The position numbers were made by a program, and so were the translations under genes. From contig CALATT010000039.1 of the NCBI GenBank assembly GCA_937891905.1, positions 1 through 16,063 of the forward strand: a stretch of 16,063 nucleotides of DNA, read 5' to 3'. Within the stretch, counting starts at the first letter, position 1. Every line of letters begins with the position of its first letter. This document shows positions 15,822-16,063 of this stretch, one piece after another. The DNA is from an uncultured Bacteroidales bacterium. Its GTDB lineage: Bacteria > Bacteroidota > Bacteroidia > Bacteroidales > Paludibacteraceae. The notes under the pieces are model-generated. The model was given only the letters and a program-made list of their open reading frames with translations, did not search any database and was not told the DNA's origin.

Positions 15822-15861
15822 TAGTCGCATTGGATTAACATTCCCCGATGCAACTACAATT

Positions 15862-16063
15862 ATGAAAAAAATAAATAATCAAACCCAAAATGCAACACGC
15901 AAACAAACACTCAATCTCAATGAGAAATGTAATGAATGGCTAAAAAAGGAGATGGTCAACTATGTTGACGGCAATCCCGAAAACATGGACACTATCCTAT
16001 TTGACTTAAATCAATTCAAGAAAGACACCATCTGCATGGTAGATACCCTTGCCTGTCAACTAC
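15862..16063 (+). CDS. Divergent hypothetical gene, cut by the window end
   Basis: An open frame of 67 codons starts at the ATG at 15862 and is still open at the last base. The N-terminus, MKKINNQTQNATRKQTLNLN, is polar, so this is a cytoplasmic protein, unlike all its neighbours. It continues with an amphipathic stretch (EKCNEWLKKEMVNYVDGNPE) and DTICMVDTLACQL. I do not recognise a family. It is transcribed away from the regulator across a 186-bp intergenic region holding both promoters, and its base composition (about 40% GC) looks native. It need not belong to the toxin locus. Confidence 0.65.
   Translation, partial: MKKINNQTQNATRKQTLNLNEKCNEWLKKEMVNYVDGNPENMDTILFDLNQFKKDTICMVDTLACQL

Noticed and set aside
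15659..15853. Minus-strand 64-codon frame upstream of the regulator
   Set aside because: It covers both divergent promoters, has no recognisable sequence features, and ends over the start of the regulator's signal segment.

Overview
The window looks like a chromosomal segment of a low-GC Bacteroidales bacterium. Three minus-strand promoters share the Bacteroidetes layout (TTTG, exactly 20 nt, TACCTTTGCA). Nearly every protein starts with an export signal, two carry lipoprotein-type signals, and at least one ends in a type IX secretion (T9SS) type A sorting tail, which argues against the genus Bacteroides itself. I cannot name the species from sequence alone.

Layout: 1-783 has no convincing gene. 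It holds a heptamer tandem array, an 11-bp tandem repeat, a 16-bp direct repeat pair, two hairpins and an AT-rich tract. 784-1212 (minus) encodes a small lipocalin-like lipoprotein with its own promoter. 1311-13956 (minus) is one tight cluster of five genes behind a promoter at 14043-14074. In transcription order they are: a 131-aa secreted DUF3244-like protein; a 427-aa T9SS cargo protein; a 3179-aa SpvB/FG-GAP/Rhs (YD-repeat) polymorphic toxin; a 195-aa secreted protein directly behind the toxin (immunity candidate); and a 254-aa secreted protein with a T9SS-like tail. Gaps are 13-28 nt. Upstream, 14164-15675 (minus) encodes a membrane TPR regulator with an apparent lipoprotein signal and a C-terminal helix-turn-helix. 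A divergent plus-strand gene starts at 15862 and runs off the window.

The centrepiece is the giant Rhs protein. It has a Sec signal, an SpvB-type N-terminal domain, six DxNGD-type FG-GAP/VCBS motifs, YD repeats, an Rhs core ending in DPDGRD at 2977-2982, and a roughly 197-residue variable C-terminus. That C-terminus carries a JAB/JAMM metalloprotease signature (E3073, H3116, H3118, S3125, D3128), so the predicted warhead is a JAB-type isopeptidase or protease. Between the second and third FG-GAP motifs lies an unusual insert of about 229 residues with 33 cysteines, built from repeated CxxCxxxC...CxxC units; I cannot assign it to a family.

Working model (inference): the membrane TPR-HTH protein senses an envelope signal and controls the neighbouring operon. 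The operon exports a surface or envelope Rhs toxin with companion T9SS-type proteins, and the secreted 195-aa product may protect the producer in the periplasm. The regulator's 5' part and the 131-aa gene look richer in GC than the toxin gene, suggesting conserved multicopy modules around variable cargo.
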